Assembly (NCBI GenBank): GCA_004352715.1
Contig: SCFE01000018.1
Location: 764,603 to 828,602 of the forward strand
Length of the DNA: 64,000 nt
Source of the DNA: Hofstenia miamia
Taxonomy: Eukaryota > Xenacoelomorpha > Acoela
Direction of reading: 5' to 3'
Shown: positions 38,081 to 50,611 of the stretch, one piece after another
Layout: every line of letters begins with the position of its first letter
Numbering within the stretch: position 1 is the stretch's first letter
Made by a program: the position numbers and the translations under genes
Notes under the pieces: model-generated
Databases searched by the model: none
What the model was told of the DNA's origin: nothing
What the model saw: only the letters and a program-made list of their open reading frames with translations

Positions 38081-40207
38081 TTAGTTATAAATTCGATGTT
38101 TAGTCGTGTAAGCAATTAATCACACGTTTAGTTTCTAACTAATGTCAATTTTTAGACACAGATTGCAAGCACCTGTATTAATATTTATTGTATTTGATTA
38201 AATTTTTTCATAAGAATTTCACAAATTTCAAGCATATTAACTTGTGAATTTTGCATAAGGCCTATTACCCATTTAAGTTTATTCGACTAGCATAAAATAA
38301 TGGAATTTTATCATAATTCCTGAAAATGTTGTGAACATTTCTTCAGGTACAAATTTGTGAATTCATGTTTGACATGCAATCAATATTAATATGAATGTTT
38401 TTTAATGAGCCGTGAACAGGTGCAAGACATATTTCTGGCAAATGAGTTCAAAATATGTCTTTGCAGCATAACTTGAGATACATCAATGAGATGCCGTGCA
38501 ACAAGATAATTACATCAACTCGAAATGTACCTGCTGAATCCATTTCCCAAAGGGACCCGCACATATTAGGAAAATGGCCGCACAACATGGCATTTAATAT
38601 TTCCTTACAATTACGTTTAATTATTTTCCTTAATAAGTATCGAATAACTTTAAAATTTGGCTATTAACTTCTCTTACCATAAAACGTTAAATATGCACAG
38701 GATATTGCATATTGTTAGCCTATTTTTTGCTGACGACAGCATTTTTCAACACAAGGTCAGCAAAATATGCCATTTATTATAAGGTTGCACAGATAAAATG
38801 GTTCGATCTAATTTTGTTCTATTTTTATCGATGTACACTATACCTTTATTCTCCCAAAATTGTAACAAAAAAGAATTATTTAAACCATTATCTGCTGTTG
38901 AAAAAAATTCAGTGTAAAAGTATGTTAGTACTAACCTATGACAAAATGTGCATACATTTTTTTGATCAAAGATATTAACACAATCTTTTCAGGAAATGCA
39001 TAAAACTAAGCTTCATGCGATTTCATGCCGTGAGTCTTCAGCTAATAAAAATTTTGATTATAAGATTATAAAAGCTTTTAGGTCTCACTGCAAATCTGTA
39101 CTTAATATACAGATCAGTAAAGAATTTCTTTACTGATTACTACGCACACGTTAAATGTTTTTCAAAATCTTACAAAGTTTTCTATTCTTGAAGAAGTGTA
39201 TGTATCTGGTTAGTATAAATATGTATTGCTAATACACATATCTATTGCATTACATATATTTGTTTTAGCAATGAAAAAATGCACATCCACAATATCAAGT
39301 TGTCACATCGTTTACTGTTGACACTGAATGTTATTATAAAACAGTATCATGCAATGTTCAATCCAATAACCGTTTAATTTAAACGTTCCATAGGATTTCA
39401 TTCTTCGTAACATTTTTAATTAAAGCGTCTGTGGCATCCATCGCAAAGCAATGAATAATCAAAGTCAATAATATTTACAAGTCCCCACTGGAGCCGTTGA
39501 CCATTTCGCTAACCAATAGAGAACTTTTTAAATATTTCCAATCCAATTATAAATTGTTTATTAAGCCTTATAAATGCTCAAGCATTATACTTAATTAGAT
39601 GTAAACAATGATTGAATATTGCTTCATAATAATAAAATATACAATTATTGAGCTGTTACTATATTGAATTTAATTGATATTTCATCATAGATGTATAATG
39701 AAAATTTCAAAACAATTTTCATTTCCCAAGAATGCGAGATGTTGCGCCCCCCATCAAATTTCGCAAGAAAACAGTATCAGTATCTAAGAGCTATTAAATC
39801 GATTTCCGCGCAAAATCTCCATGATGTTTGCGCCCGGCCTCACATAGGAGAAATCAAAATGTGATTCTCTCGTTATTCTAACCTCCCATCATAAATTTGT
39901 TCTTCATAAATTCTTACCATGAACATAAAAAGGAAGTTGAAATGTGAGTGTCTACCTTCTCCACGGCCTTGATTTACTTCGACATCAGAATTAACAAAAA
40001 CCTAGAGGTTGATTCGCAAATCGACATTATTTATTTCGTGCTTTTCATGGTATATTTGTCATATCTTAAATATTCTGAGAATCCCATTTTTCTACATTTA
40101 CATTATTTATAAATGTGTTACCATCTGTCAGTTGCCTCACTATAAGTAACAGTCACGTTGTAGTAAATAGAAATTAAATTTATTTTTTGTTTTATTTGCT
40201 TCATTAG
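38081..40207. other. region upstream of the TRPM gene
   Basis: No gene seen. A near-perfect 25 bp palindrome (12 bp arms around one base) lies at 39113-39137. A promoter cannot be placed, because any 5' untranslated exons of the TRPM gene are unknown. Confidence 0.4.
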
Positions 40208-40337
40208 GGATTGGTAAATTCTTATGAGCTGTTATACTGTTGCAGTAGGTTTTTTTCCTTCTATCGCCATGCCTGGAGTTCTTATTTATATAGCGTGCTT
40301 TGGGCTTTTAATAGATAAGATTTACTTAGATGACGAG

Positions 40338-43300
40338 ATGCCGTCATCTATCTACGAGGAGAACCTCTACCCTCAGTCTCAGTGCATTGAATTTGAAGGT
40401 GAAGAAGAGTATTGCGGGAAATGTGGCTACAATCAAGATCATCACACCCCGAGGGTATATTCGCAGATTCGATGCTCTTTAAAATTTGTGAATGAGTTAG
40501 AAGGTCGGGAAGCAAGCGAGAGCCAGCTTATCTGCGTTGATAAGGATGCGCCAGCTGCTGATCTCCTTCGCTTTATGGTTCTTGAGTGGAAAATGCAAGC
40601 TCCGAATTTGGTGGTGTCTATTCTTGGTGCTGCATCAGTTCGATTGGATCCTTCTTTAAGAGAACGCATTCGTGAGGGATTGGTTAAGGCCGTGTCAACC
40701 ACTGATTCTTGGGTTTTTACAGCCGGAACAAATGCTGGTCTCAATAAAGTAAGTTTTACCTTTTCCCACTCTCATTCATGATTCATTATGGCTGTTATTT
40801 AAAGGCGTAAATAGCCATAAATATAACACGTAAATTTCTTTACATAAATATCATTTCCCCTTTGCAACTAGTCGATTTTTGCTTGTATTTGTAAGGATTT
40901 CAGTATCGATCGTCAGCAAATCTTTTTAACGATTTTCTTTTTGAAATCTAGAGACCATTTGTTATAAACAAATTAACTAATTATTATCGCTATGCCTTTT
41001 TTGACCAGTCAAACTTTGGTGTGTTATCAAGAAATGTTTAATTTTGATTAAAGACCACAAAATGTCAAAATTGCTCTTATTGTTTAATAGCTTTCTCAGT
41101 TTTACAGGGAGAATTTCTCTGTTTGCACAGGTAGCTTAGAGAAAATTTCCCAGTTTTTATAGGTGTAGCTTATATTGGGAGGGATAATATCCCAGGGAGA
41201 ATTTTCTTCTTTTTTGAATGCATTTCTCGAGCGAAGTACGGGTTAAACAGATGGTTGCTTAATAAATTTTCTTTTTGTGGGTAGGATTACATTTCTGGAT
41301 TTAGGTGTAAAAGAATTGTTTGTTTCAAACTAAATACATTTTTACTCTTTTTTTGGTCTGAAGACCTAGGCTCCAAAACTGAAATGAATTGTCCTTTCAT
41401 GTTTTTTTAGCATTTAAAAAATGTCATAGTTAGTAGTGTTATATGCTTTAAAGGCTGAAACACAAATACTTTTCAAATTGAAATATAATCTCAGGGTATA
41501 CTAAACAAATTCAAATTCTCAGCTTTGCTAAATGTCTATAATATTGAAGAAATAATTTTATTTATTTTGCATTTGTATGTGTTTATTGCCATCTCTCTTT
41601 ATGTCGATCGCATCAATTTACTTTGAATGTCTGACACGAGTCGTCATCTATAATCATTAACGGCGTTTATGTACTTCACCCAATAGTAATGAGATTTTGA
41701 AATTTTAATCATCCGAAGCGCAATTTAAATTATCGGCAGCATTTTGCCGTTTCATGACATTGGCCATGCAGATAGTCAAAATTAGCAGGCAATTAAAATA
41801 CTTTGGAGTTCATGTTGCTTTAGATTAATTTCGAAACTGTAGTTAACAATCCATTATCTAACAAGCAACTCTAGAATATTTATGTAGTGTATCTTATACT
41901 TGTTTTATAGGATTTTTACTTAATTTTCATATTTTCAGACTATTCCATTTGGGAAGGGGATTATTGAAGATGATTAGCATTTGTTTAGAGATAGTGAAGT
42001 TTAGGCCTTCTTTATTTACCAAGTTCTAACATGTACACTTCTGTGTAATCTGGATAAAATATGATGCAAAAGTGAATTGCGGTTTTTGTTGATTTGCTTA
42101 AAATGCATTTGTGGCACTTGCAATTAGGATTTGAAAAAATGAGACACTGTATAGTCCTAATGTAGCCATTAAAGTTGATCCTACCTTCGGGGTGGAGGAG
42201 TCAAAGTATTTTGCTTACTTAACCATCCATTTCATAAAGGACATCAGTTCGCTATGTACCTCTCGTTTATATTGAATCTCAATATGAAAATGAAGGCTTT
42301 TGTTTATCAACATCCCTTTAAGCTCTGTTTCTAATTTATAGGGTCTAATTATTAAAATGCTTCAATATGTTTCATTTTATCAAGAGTTTAAGGTTTCCGA
42401 TTAATCGAAGTGATTAATGAAAATTTCAGTTCCAGGCCTACTAGCAATGCATGTATTTTAAATTTACAAAATATGAAAACTTTATACTTCAATCAAGACA
42501 ACATTTAATATTAAAGGTCGTCTGGCTGGCAATGGTATATAATTTCTTAATACTTTATATGCTCTGCTCGTGACATTGAGTACAGTGTAAAAGCAACCTC
42601 CAGATCATTAGAAGAATAAGAACGTCTATTTTTTGAAGTGTTTAGTAATTGAATTATTCTTTACCCAAAATCATGGTTTATACTGCTAACATTTTGCGGT
42701 CGTGTTGACTTCAATTAATGCGCCTTTTTTTACTCAGATAATTAATTTTTTTTACTAAAGTGTCACTTGTTAAGTTTATTCAATGTATTTTAAGTAGTGC
42801 CATTGAAAATCCTAATGACTTATTTTTCAATTTTTTTTGTTTATATATTTTTTATTGGTTTCTTTTATCAAGAATGCGTTGTAATTTGAGAAATAAATTA
42901 TCACTATGTGAAATATAAAGATGTTTATGCAGTAATAAAATAGGATCGCCATAAGCTGGTTTAAGTTGTTGATACTACAATCGTGACCTGGTATTTTTAA
43001 TAGAACAATTTTGTGAATTATTACATAAATGATTTATGTATGAGCAAAATAGAAAGAATTAACTGGAGAAATTTTTAGTAATGTTAACTCTTTGTTACAA
43101 TTTTTCTTTTAGCCAAAGTTCACATTATATTGATTTTGTTTTAATAATCAACTGAACTAATTAAATATGCGGTTTTAATATTTCTACTTTTTAAAAAATA
43201 TTTCTATTTTGGAAAACCACTTTATTTTAAACGTGTATTTTTTTTCAAATTTAGCAATAAATTCTATATGCTAACAATAGATGGCGTTTAAACAACTATT

Positions 43301-46300
43301 AATTGATAATGTTACGATTTACTTAATTCGAATTACAGATTTTAGAGCATTAATATGCTAATGTTTAGGTTGTTGCTGAAGCGGTTAAACAAGCTCAACA
43401 CCAAGAGTGGGTTGGGGAGAAGCAGAGTAGCGTCAAATGCATTGGCTTTAATTCTTGGGGTTGCATTGACAACCACGAAAATATGGAACATTGGTTGATG
43501 CAGACGAATCGCAAACGTCAACCATTTCGTTACAAAGTTAAGCAAAAAACAGAGCCTGGTTTGGAATCCCTCAATCCCAGTCATTCTTTTTTCATTCTTG
43601 TCGATTGTGGGAAACGAAAACGTTCAGACATGGAAAACGCTCTTCGTAGTAACATTGAAGCAATTATTAGTGAGCATGGGATTCCATCAATTAATTCTGA
43701 AAATCTAGATGGAGTACCAATTGTAGAGGTTCTTGTTGGAGGTAATTATACAATCTTTGAATCTATTGCTGCTTCTCTTGAAATTGGTATTCCAGTAGTC
43801 ATCTGCGAAGGTAGTGGCGGTGCCGCAGATGTTTTAGCCTCTGCTATTAGGCTTGGAACCGAAAAGCATATGAGTGAAACTGAAAAGTGGCTCTTACCTG
43901 AGAAAGAGGAAACTATCCGCAAAATGATTTGTGACACATGTGGATGCACATTTGCCGATGAAGAAGCATTGAATATCTTAATGCGGGCGATTGTTAAATG
44001 CATTCAAAAAGATATGCCGGTGACAATTTATAAACTCGCAGGTAAATCGCAAGCCCAAGAACTTGATGCGGCTATTCTGCAAGCTCTTCTAAAAGGCAAA
44101 GTAGCTCAAGGGAGGGATCAACTAGAACTTGCATTAAAATGGAATCGCGATGATGTGGCCTCAACAGACATCTTAGCCAACGAAAGTGACATCAGCAGAC
44201 ACAAGAATATCGACCATTTAATGCTAAGTGCTATTATGGATAGAAAATCTAACTTTGTAAAGCTTTTTATGGAATGTGGTTTCGTAATGAAGGATTTCCT
44301 GACTGCGCGGCGTCTTGAGATTTTATACAACTACGCTGCGCAAACAAATGAGGTGCTTGGATGGTTGTTGAAAAAAGTTGTGAAGCCAAAGAAATCATTA
44401 ACACCAGTGCATTATCTTTTGTCAGATGTTGCAAAGCTGTTGCATGAACTTACCGGAACCTATCAAGGCAGCTCAAAAGATGTCGAAGGCACGCAGATTG
44501 ACGACATTCAGACGAAGGAAGATTATGACAAAACGTTTGATTATCCATTTGTTGAATTGACATTGTGGGCAGTGTTAGCCAATCGTAAAGACATGTCACT
44601 CTTTTTCTGGGCACATGCCAAGGAGCCGATCATGCTTGCGCTTATCTCATCAAAGCTATGGTCTTCGTTGGCTTGCAGATTGTGGCCTGGTGAGGATGTG
44701 TTCGAACCTGAGTTTATTGCTAACTCTGAAGAATATCAGGATTTAGCTGTCGGAGTGATAGAAGAGTGCTATAAAACAGACCATGATCTAAGCAGACTCT
44801 TAGTAGAGGTTCACAGTTTGATTTGGCGGGGAAAAACCCGTGTCGATGTTGCAGTTCTTGCTACATGTAAGAAATTTTTAGCTACACCTTGTGTTCAGGC
44901 ATCAGTGGAAAACACTTGGAAGAGTAACATGAGATGCAGTTTTGGACAAATTGTATGGTATCTTTTAAATCCTTTTGCTATTAAAAATATTGATATCGTC
45001 ATTAATGATCCATGTCCTATTGAAGAGGAGCCAGTAAGTTGCGAATTGTCTGACAACATTTTTACCACTGATTGTGGCAAAGAACAAATTTCATTTCTGG
45101 AAGTTTCTCCTGCATTAACTTCAGTTATAGAAAAGGATCCTACTGATGATATCAAGGATTTGAATCTTGAGGTACGTTTCTTCCCACCGAATGATTCAAA
45201 TAATAACGCGGCCCATTTGAATATGAGCTATTGGAAAAAGTTTTCAATATTTTATAAAGCGCCAATAACAAAATTCTTCACTCATTCTGGTGCTTACGTG
45301 ATTTTTATTCTATTATATTCATGGATGGTATTGCAAGTTAGTGGTAATGACATTAGTAACCTAGAAATATTTGTTATAATTTTGGCAGCTACGTATGCGA
45401 TTGAAGAACTTCGTCAACTCATTACAGAAGATGCCAAATGGACGAAGAAGCTGAGAGCCTATCTACAATCGGAGTGGAATGTCATGGATTTATCTTATCT
45501 AAGCATGATTTTCATTGCTTTTGGCCTTAGCTTGCTTAAATTTCGAGAATTGGCTACCATCATTTATGGCCTCGTAACACTACTTCTTTGGATTCGTCTA
45601 ATCAGACTTTATCAAGCAGTAGATCGATTAGGACCTCTTTGGATTATGATGAGAAAGATGTTCAAAGAAATGATAGTGTTTATCACAGTTCTTGTGGTCT
45701 TCCTATTAGGTTATGGTATTTGTTCTGTTGCTTTAATATTTAGTGCCGAGAAAGATCCACCTGAGTTAGGTGATATTTTTAAGTGGGTATTCATCGTTCC
45801 CTCGCTGCAAATGTTCGGTGAACTATTTTTAGATAACATCCTCAATTCAGATGAAACATTGTCGTCTGAGCAGCAATTTCAAACGTCACTTACTGTTTGG
45901 CTCTTGGCTGGTTATTTACTAATAGGCAATGTGCTTATTTTAAATTTACTTATTGCCATTTTCGGTCATATTTATGAAATGGTAGCAGAGAATTCCACGA
46001 TCGAATGGAAAAATGAAATGTTTCTTCTTTGTAAGGAATTCCTCGCGAAACCTGTTCTACCTCCGCCTTTCAGTTTCGTTGAAATGATTTTAAATATTTT
46101 TAGAAGTTGCTGTGTCAAAAAATCAGAGCCTGTTTCATTGAGTGAAGCAATGCTTGAGAGATTGAGAATCTTTGAAAGTTACTGTGCTTCTCTTTATAGA
46201 ACTCAAAAGGAATCCCAAAAGACATTAGATCAAAACATCCTTCTACTATCCGAGCATGCAGAAGAAGAAATGGAAAAAATTTCTGACATGATCAATGTTG

Positions 46301-46374
46301 TAGACTATTTGCGTCAGGATTTAGAACCGAGTTCTAAAACAAAAAGAAAAGGTAAAAAATCATCTAAAAAATGA
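40338..46374 (+). CDS. TRPM-family cation channel (two exons: 40338-40748, 43369-46374)
   Basis: A plasma-membrane non-selective or Ca2+-permeable cation channel subunit of the TRPM family, expected to tetramerise. Exon 1 ends at AAA|GTAAGT (40748) and exon 2 begins after TTTAG at 43369, both in phase 0. The joined protein is about 1138 residues. The N-terminal part shows TRPM homology: CIEFEGEEEYCGKCGY near residue 20, the VVSILGA core, TAGTNAGLNK at the splice, CIGFNSWGCIDN, and VPVVICEGSGGAADVLA-like sequence (here IPVVICEGSGGAADVLA). Membrane helices S1-S6 lie at about 779-797, 803-822, 840-860, 867-887, 905-929 and 978-1005, with a pore helix and FGE filter near 943-959. After S6 come the TRP region and the family motif KPVLPPPF (about 1031). 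A helical, charged C-terminus (about 1062-1125) fits the tetramerising coiled coil, and the protein ends in a lysine-rich tail. No alpha-kinase or Nudix domain follows. The start is uncertain: the frame opens at ATG 40224, but that adds 38 hydrophobic residues foreign to the family, and ATG 40338 has a better context (GAG before ATG). An acceptor-like TTTTAATAG lies at about 40305-40313. Confidence 0.9.
40749..43368 (+). other. intron of the TRPM gene (2620 bp, phase 0)
   Basis: Donor GTAAGT at 40749 and acceptor ...TAATGTTTAG ending at 43368. Joining the flanks restores the conserved TRPM run from TAGTNAGLNK into VVAEAVKQ without a frame change. The intron is AT-rich. Around 41100-41210 it holds repeated (C)AGGGAGAATTT words and GGGATAATATCCC palindromes, possibly an old MITE. 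No exon-like frame was seen in it. Confidence 0.85.
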
Positions 46375-46707
46375 TAGTCATATGTCATGGCGTTGGGCGC
46401 AAATATCGGTTTAAATCATACCATAGTAAGTATTCATTCCTAATTATGAGAAAAAGCATACCATTCCAATTTTATTTCAATATGAGAGTAAATCAAGATT
46501 TAAGTTCCGCTTTAAGGCTTTAAGAGCATGTTTCATTTTGAATCAAGTTTAATGTTAGATTTTTCATCAAGTCTCATTGTTGATTCTTATAATCCCTGTA
46601 AATTATGTATTCGTTTGAGGGCCCATGCGCAAATTATAATTTTATTTTAAATTTTCATATATTTTCTTGATTTTGTAATTGCATTTCATTATTAATTGTA
46701 ATTTTTG

Positions 46708-46713
46708 AATAAA
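46708..46713 (+). terminator. candidate polyadenylation signal AATAAA for the TRPM gene
   Basis: The first AATAAA after the stop codon at 46372-46374, giving a 3' untranslated region of about 350 bp. It is chance-prone in AT-rich DNA, so support is only positional. Confidence 0.4.
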
Positions 46714-46793
46714 TAATCATCAATTGTTTTTCTATTTCATCCTATTTAGTAACAATATACTATAAAAAATCTCTCTAAGTGAAATAATTTGGA

Positions 46794-47290
46794 ATTATGA
46801 AAATTCCTGATGTCATTTTAAATGGACAAACCTAGTTTTTTCTCCAGGCGCATTAAATATTTTTGAAATCATGTGCCATGGGCACATCTATTGGCGAATG
46901 CAATATTGGAAATTTGTACTGAAACGTATTTCTGTGCCTGAAGTACTTGAAAATATTAACAATTTTTGTTTAAAAATTTCGATTTCTTACAGAAAGTTTT
47001 AAATTCTTCCCATAGTGAATGTTCAGGAATTATTAGGTTTAAAGCACATGGGACCAACAATGAACTTTAATTGTATCTTTATTTGTAGATAGACCTCCTA
47101 AACCTATTGAAGTGTGGTGCGCACAAAGTCAAAGGTCGCTTCTCCACCTAAATGGAACAGCGAAGGTAACCGGATTAAAAACGAAAAGAAATAAGACACA
47201 CTCTTCTATTTCGTGGTCGTTTTAGATTTTTGATATTTTCATTAGTTCTTAGCTTTTAAAATTTTTTGAAAAGTCATTAAGAATTTTAAT
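46794..47290 (+). mobile_element. degenerate TTAA-MITE family member, copy C
   Basis: It follows copy A in order: TTTTAAATGGACAAACC near the left end (46815), GCCATGGGCACATCTATTGG (46876), CTGAAGTACTTGAAAAT-like sequence, ATGGGACCAACAATGAACTT (47049), then GTGGTGCGCACAAAGTCAAAGGTCG (47113, described in two parts in copy A). The TTAA ends are no longer clear, so it is older. It starts about 420 bp past the TRPM stop codon. Confidence 0.6.
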
Positions 47291-48416
47291 AATGCAATTT
47301 TTGTAGTAGAATGGATCTAGCAACAAAATTTATTTGAATTTGTCCTTGGACATAGAATTTACTAATTTGAATATACATGTGTATGACGTGCCTATAATGG
47401 AATGTTTTGATTACTTGAAGGATTGCCCGTATATTGATTAAAACTAAAATTTATCATAGTAATATGTTTCTTCGTAACTTAAATAGCTCGGTTGTTATGA
47501 TTTATAAGCAAGGGTTTTTAATTTCAACAAAATTATAACAGGGTTTATATCCTCCTGAACAAAATTTAAATCTTGGGTTTATAAAAGACAAAATGAATTC
47601 AATGTGCTTAGAGTTTGCTCATACTGAATATCGATATACTTTAGCACTTGCTAATTTTAAGCCCAAAATTTCTATCTTTATCCAATAACTAGTTTGTTGA
47701 TATAATCCATGCCCAGTTTTTTATTCTTTCCTATGTTGCTGATGCGTGCCGCTCTTGTTGTTTTAGTAGTCCTCGCTATTCTACTCGCAGATATGTGTGC
47801 CTTAAAAAATAATAGTTTTTATTGGCGACCAGGGCATATTTGTTTAGTTAAATACCGCTTTCTTTTTATTCATTGTTATATGAAATATAGCAAGATATTC
47901 CTCTTGGGTTTATAGTTTTAAACCCTTATCAATTAACTCAAATGAAATGTAGGACACACACATTGTTTCCTCCCGTGATAATCTTACCCACGACAAATTA
48001 TAGCGAAACTTTGGTTATGGTTTCCGAGACACATGCACATAATACACAATGTTGCTGTTTTAGGGCGCTGATTTTCTAGTATAACTATGAGCACGGAAAA
48101 ACTTATCAGTAATATTTTGCAATATAAACTATTGAGGGCAAATTATTATTTTATGTATAGTTGTTGTTTGACAACTTTTTGGCAACCCATGTCTGTTTAT
48201 TTTTATATCATTGAACTTTTAGTTATTGCTTTACGTACATTGCAATCACTATTGTGACAATTGATGTACTATTAAAGTATAGAATTTGCAAATTGAGAAA
48301 ACTAAGTGATTTGGAAAATTTTGTGAGAGTGGTAAAACCATTTTTAAATAGTAGGGTAGATCCTATGCTAACTAAATAACAAATGACAATACCTGCTTTC
48401 AAATATGTATTTATGT
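47291..48416. other. intergenic, nothing recognised
   Basis: No gene or RNA signal. The short plus-strand frame at 47709-47915 is hydrophobic and unremarkable. Confidence 0.4.
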
Positions 48417-48756
48417 TAGGGCCCTGTGAGTACTCGAAATTCGAGTCAAGGTCCAAAAACTCGACTCGACATTTCAAAACCAACTCGATGTTAGCTTGAA
48501 TTGGATCTATATTTTTTATTTTTTGCTTGTAATGTCTAAAAATCTTTTGAACTTTCACTATTTTAATTTGCGACTGATCAGGCTTGGAATTCTCATTTAG
48601 TTGTATTTCTGTCGCCATTCATATAGAGTAGCACAATTATATTTAGCTTAGCCTAACGAGAAAAAATGTCTAAATATTAATTGTAACTCGATTCGAGCTC
48701 GCGAGTTAGGATTTCAACTCAGCTCGATCTTTAAAAAAGCAACTCACAAGGGCCTA
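48417..48756. mobile_element. hAT-like MITE with ACTCGA repeats
   Basis: TAGGGCCCTGTGAGTACTCG at 48417 is matched inversely by AACTCACAAGGGCCTA ending at 48756. Inside, ACTCGA/TCGAGT words repeat next to both ends (48432-48500 and 48690-48730), including ATTCGAGCTCGCGAGTT. The right flank TTTCAAAT (48757-48764) also occurs at 48397-48404, 12 bp before the apparent left end. It may be the target duplication if the left end was altered. A 131-codon minus-strand frame overlaps it but has no protein signal. Confidence 0.6.
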
Positions 48757-49094
48757 TTTCAAATATACACTGCCCGTAGCAGCAGACGTTAAGTTCAACT
48801 TAAATGTTTACAAAGGCGTTATGCATTACAAACAATTATTTGCATTTATTTAATTTTCAAAAAATAATTACATATTTTTGCATATTTTCTAAATTCTCGT
48901 TGCATATTTGATGACTTTTAGTCGTTACCTTCATGCAAAATATTTTAAGAATCGATGAGTTTTTAACGAGTAATCGCAAAAAGTTTAATTTTCTACAAAA
49001 AATCCCAAGTCCCTCTCTACTATGGAAAAATGGCTCCGGTCCCACTATGTAGAGGTTTTTTGCAAAAACTCCTGTACGAAGCAGGACATATTAG

Positions 49095-49111
49095 TATATA
49101 TATATATATAT
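49095..49111. repeat. (TA)n microsatellite
   Basis: Short TA repeat next to a GC-rich GTGCGGGCAGGGGTACTACC segment. Confidence 0.9.
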
Positions 49112-49235
49112 GTGATGTGCGGGCAGGGGTACTACCGTGGGTACCTGATTTTACTAGCGCATACCCGCGGGTACGGCCGGGTTCGGAAAGTTTTCATTTC
49201 ATGTAATGTGTATTTTCACCATAAATATCAGGCAT

Positions 49236-49600
49236 TTTAAATTTATGATGGTCTGATTAAACATTTTTTAACCGCTCATAACTCACTAAATAGTATAAAT
49301 ATCTAAAATCTGAAAACACCACCCGATTGGGAGTCGTCTCCTCTTTCATTTTTTAAATCACACCAGATCACGGAAATTAGGGGATCTATTTACAAAAAAC
49401 CAAGTAGTTGAAGTTTAGATGTTTCGACAAAGGGTTTTAGACTGCTTTTTATCTGAACACCAGATATGGGAAGAATTCGAAAGCTTTTGCAAAAATGGGA
49501 ATTTACTGTGAAAATATTTTTATGTACTTCAAACACGAATAATCTTAATCACAAATTTTCACCATAACAGGGAAGCACACTTACTTATAGGTAAAAATTA
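49236..49600 (-). mobile_element. degenerate TTAA-MITE family member, copy D
   Basis: In reverse orientation it matches copy E: GGAGTCGTCTCCTCTTTCATT (49332; split here from its neighbours), ATCTGAACACCAGATATGGG (49453), TTTATGTACTTCAAACACGAA (49530) and CATAACAGGGAAGCACACTT (49564). The end that should carry GGACAAACC is missing or too diverged, so it is truncated. Confidence 0.5.
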
Positions 49601-49641
49601 GGATATACTGAATGTTTGTTTTGTTCGAAATGCTGTTGAAG

Positions 49642-50611
49642 ATATATATATTGGCCGTTTGTCACATAGTAAACTGCTCTAAATTTTACAAATGGCCAAA
49701 ATCTCCAAAAAAATTGAAATTGAAAAAAATTTTGCTTGCACAATAATCTATTTTACTTCATAAATATTGGCTTAAGTGGATTTGTTTTGCAAAAAAAAAT
49801 TCTTAAATTTTTTGTTATATATTGTTCAAAATACATATAATTGGCCATTTGTAATTAGTAATATAACTTATAAAAAACATAATAGTTAGCATATTAATCT
49901 TCAAATAATTGTATTTACATCAAATGTTAGTCGTTTAAGTTGCATCATTTTAGTATTTTGGATAATATTGATATTAATTCGAGTAATATGCAATCAATTA
50001 ATCAAAGTAATTATTTTCATCCTCAAAGAATGAATAAAAGCATAATATGAATTACTTGGAAGCACAAATTTTTAAAGGAACACAATACGTATTCGTAAAA
50101 TATCTCTCCCCTGTAATTTGAAAAATATGGGATACACATATTTCAAAGTAGGCTACTCTCACCGAAAAATCCAAAAAGCATTTAACGAAACTGGCCACTC
50201 AGAACTTACAGCTAACCGTGATATTGCTCCTGCATCAGAAAAAGAAATTAGTGGCTTGTTGGATTTCTACAGTAATGAACTTGATACTCCTTCTTTTTCA
50301 TAAACTTCCATTCCCCCAAAGTCAAAAAGAAACAAACAAAAATAAAACTGTTGCAGTGTGTTGTTATTTGCTTATTATTCATCGCTTTTGTTCATTTTGT
50401 TTTTTTGACTTGAACCACTAAAAATATGATCATGATTTCATGAATAGGAAAGAAACAGATTACCAAGCTATAAATTTCAATACAATGCATTTACCAATTA
50501 AAATTTTATTACAAAAGGCTAATATACATGTAGGAAATTACAAATGGCCAATATATATAGAAGAACAATTACAAATGGCCAAATATATATGTCAGTGAAA
50601 TTTACAAACGG

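Noticed and set aside
43746-45155. Several 70-86 codon minus-strand frames within the TRPM exon
   Set aside because: They are shadows of the long plus-strand TRPM frame.
46375-46800. Possible C-terminal kinase or Nudix exon of the TRPM gene
   Set aside because: The frame ends at a stop (46372-46374) after a coiled coil and a lysine-rich tail. No donor site near the end and no downstream kinase- or Nudix-like frame was found.
48223-48618. 131-codon minus-strand open frame
   Set aside because: It overlaps a TIR element (48417-48756). Its composition follows AT-rich DNA, and no domain or upstream gene structure supports it.
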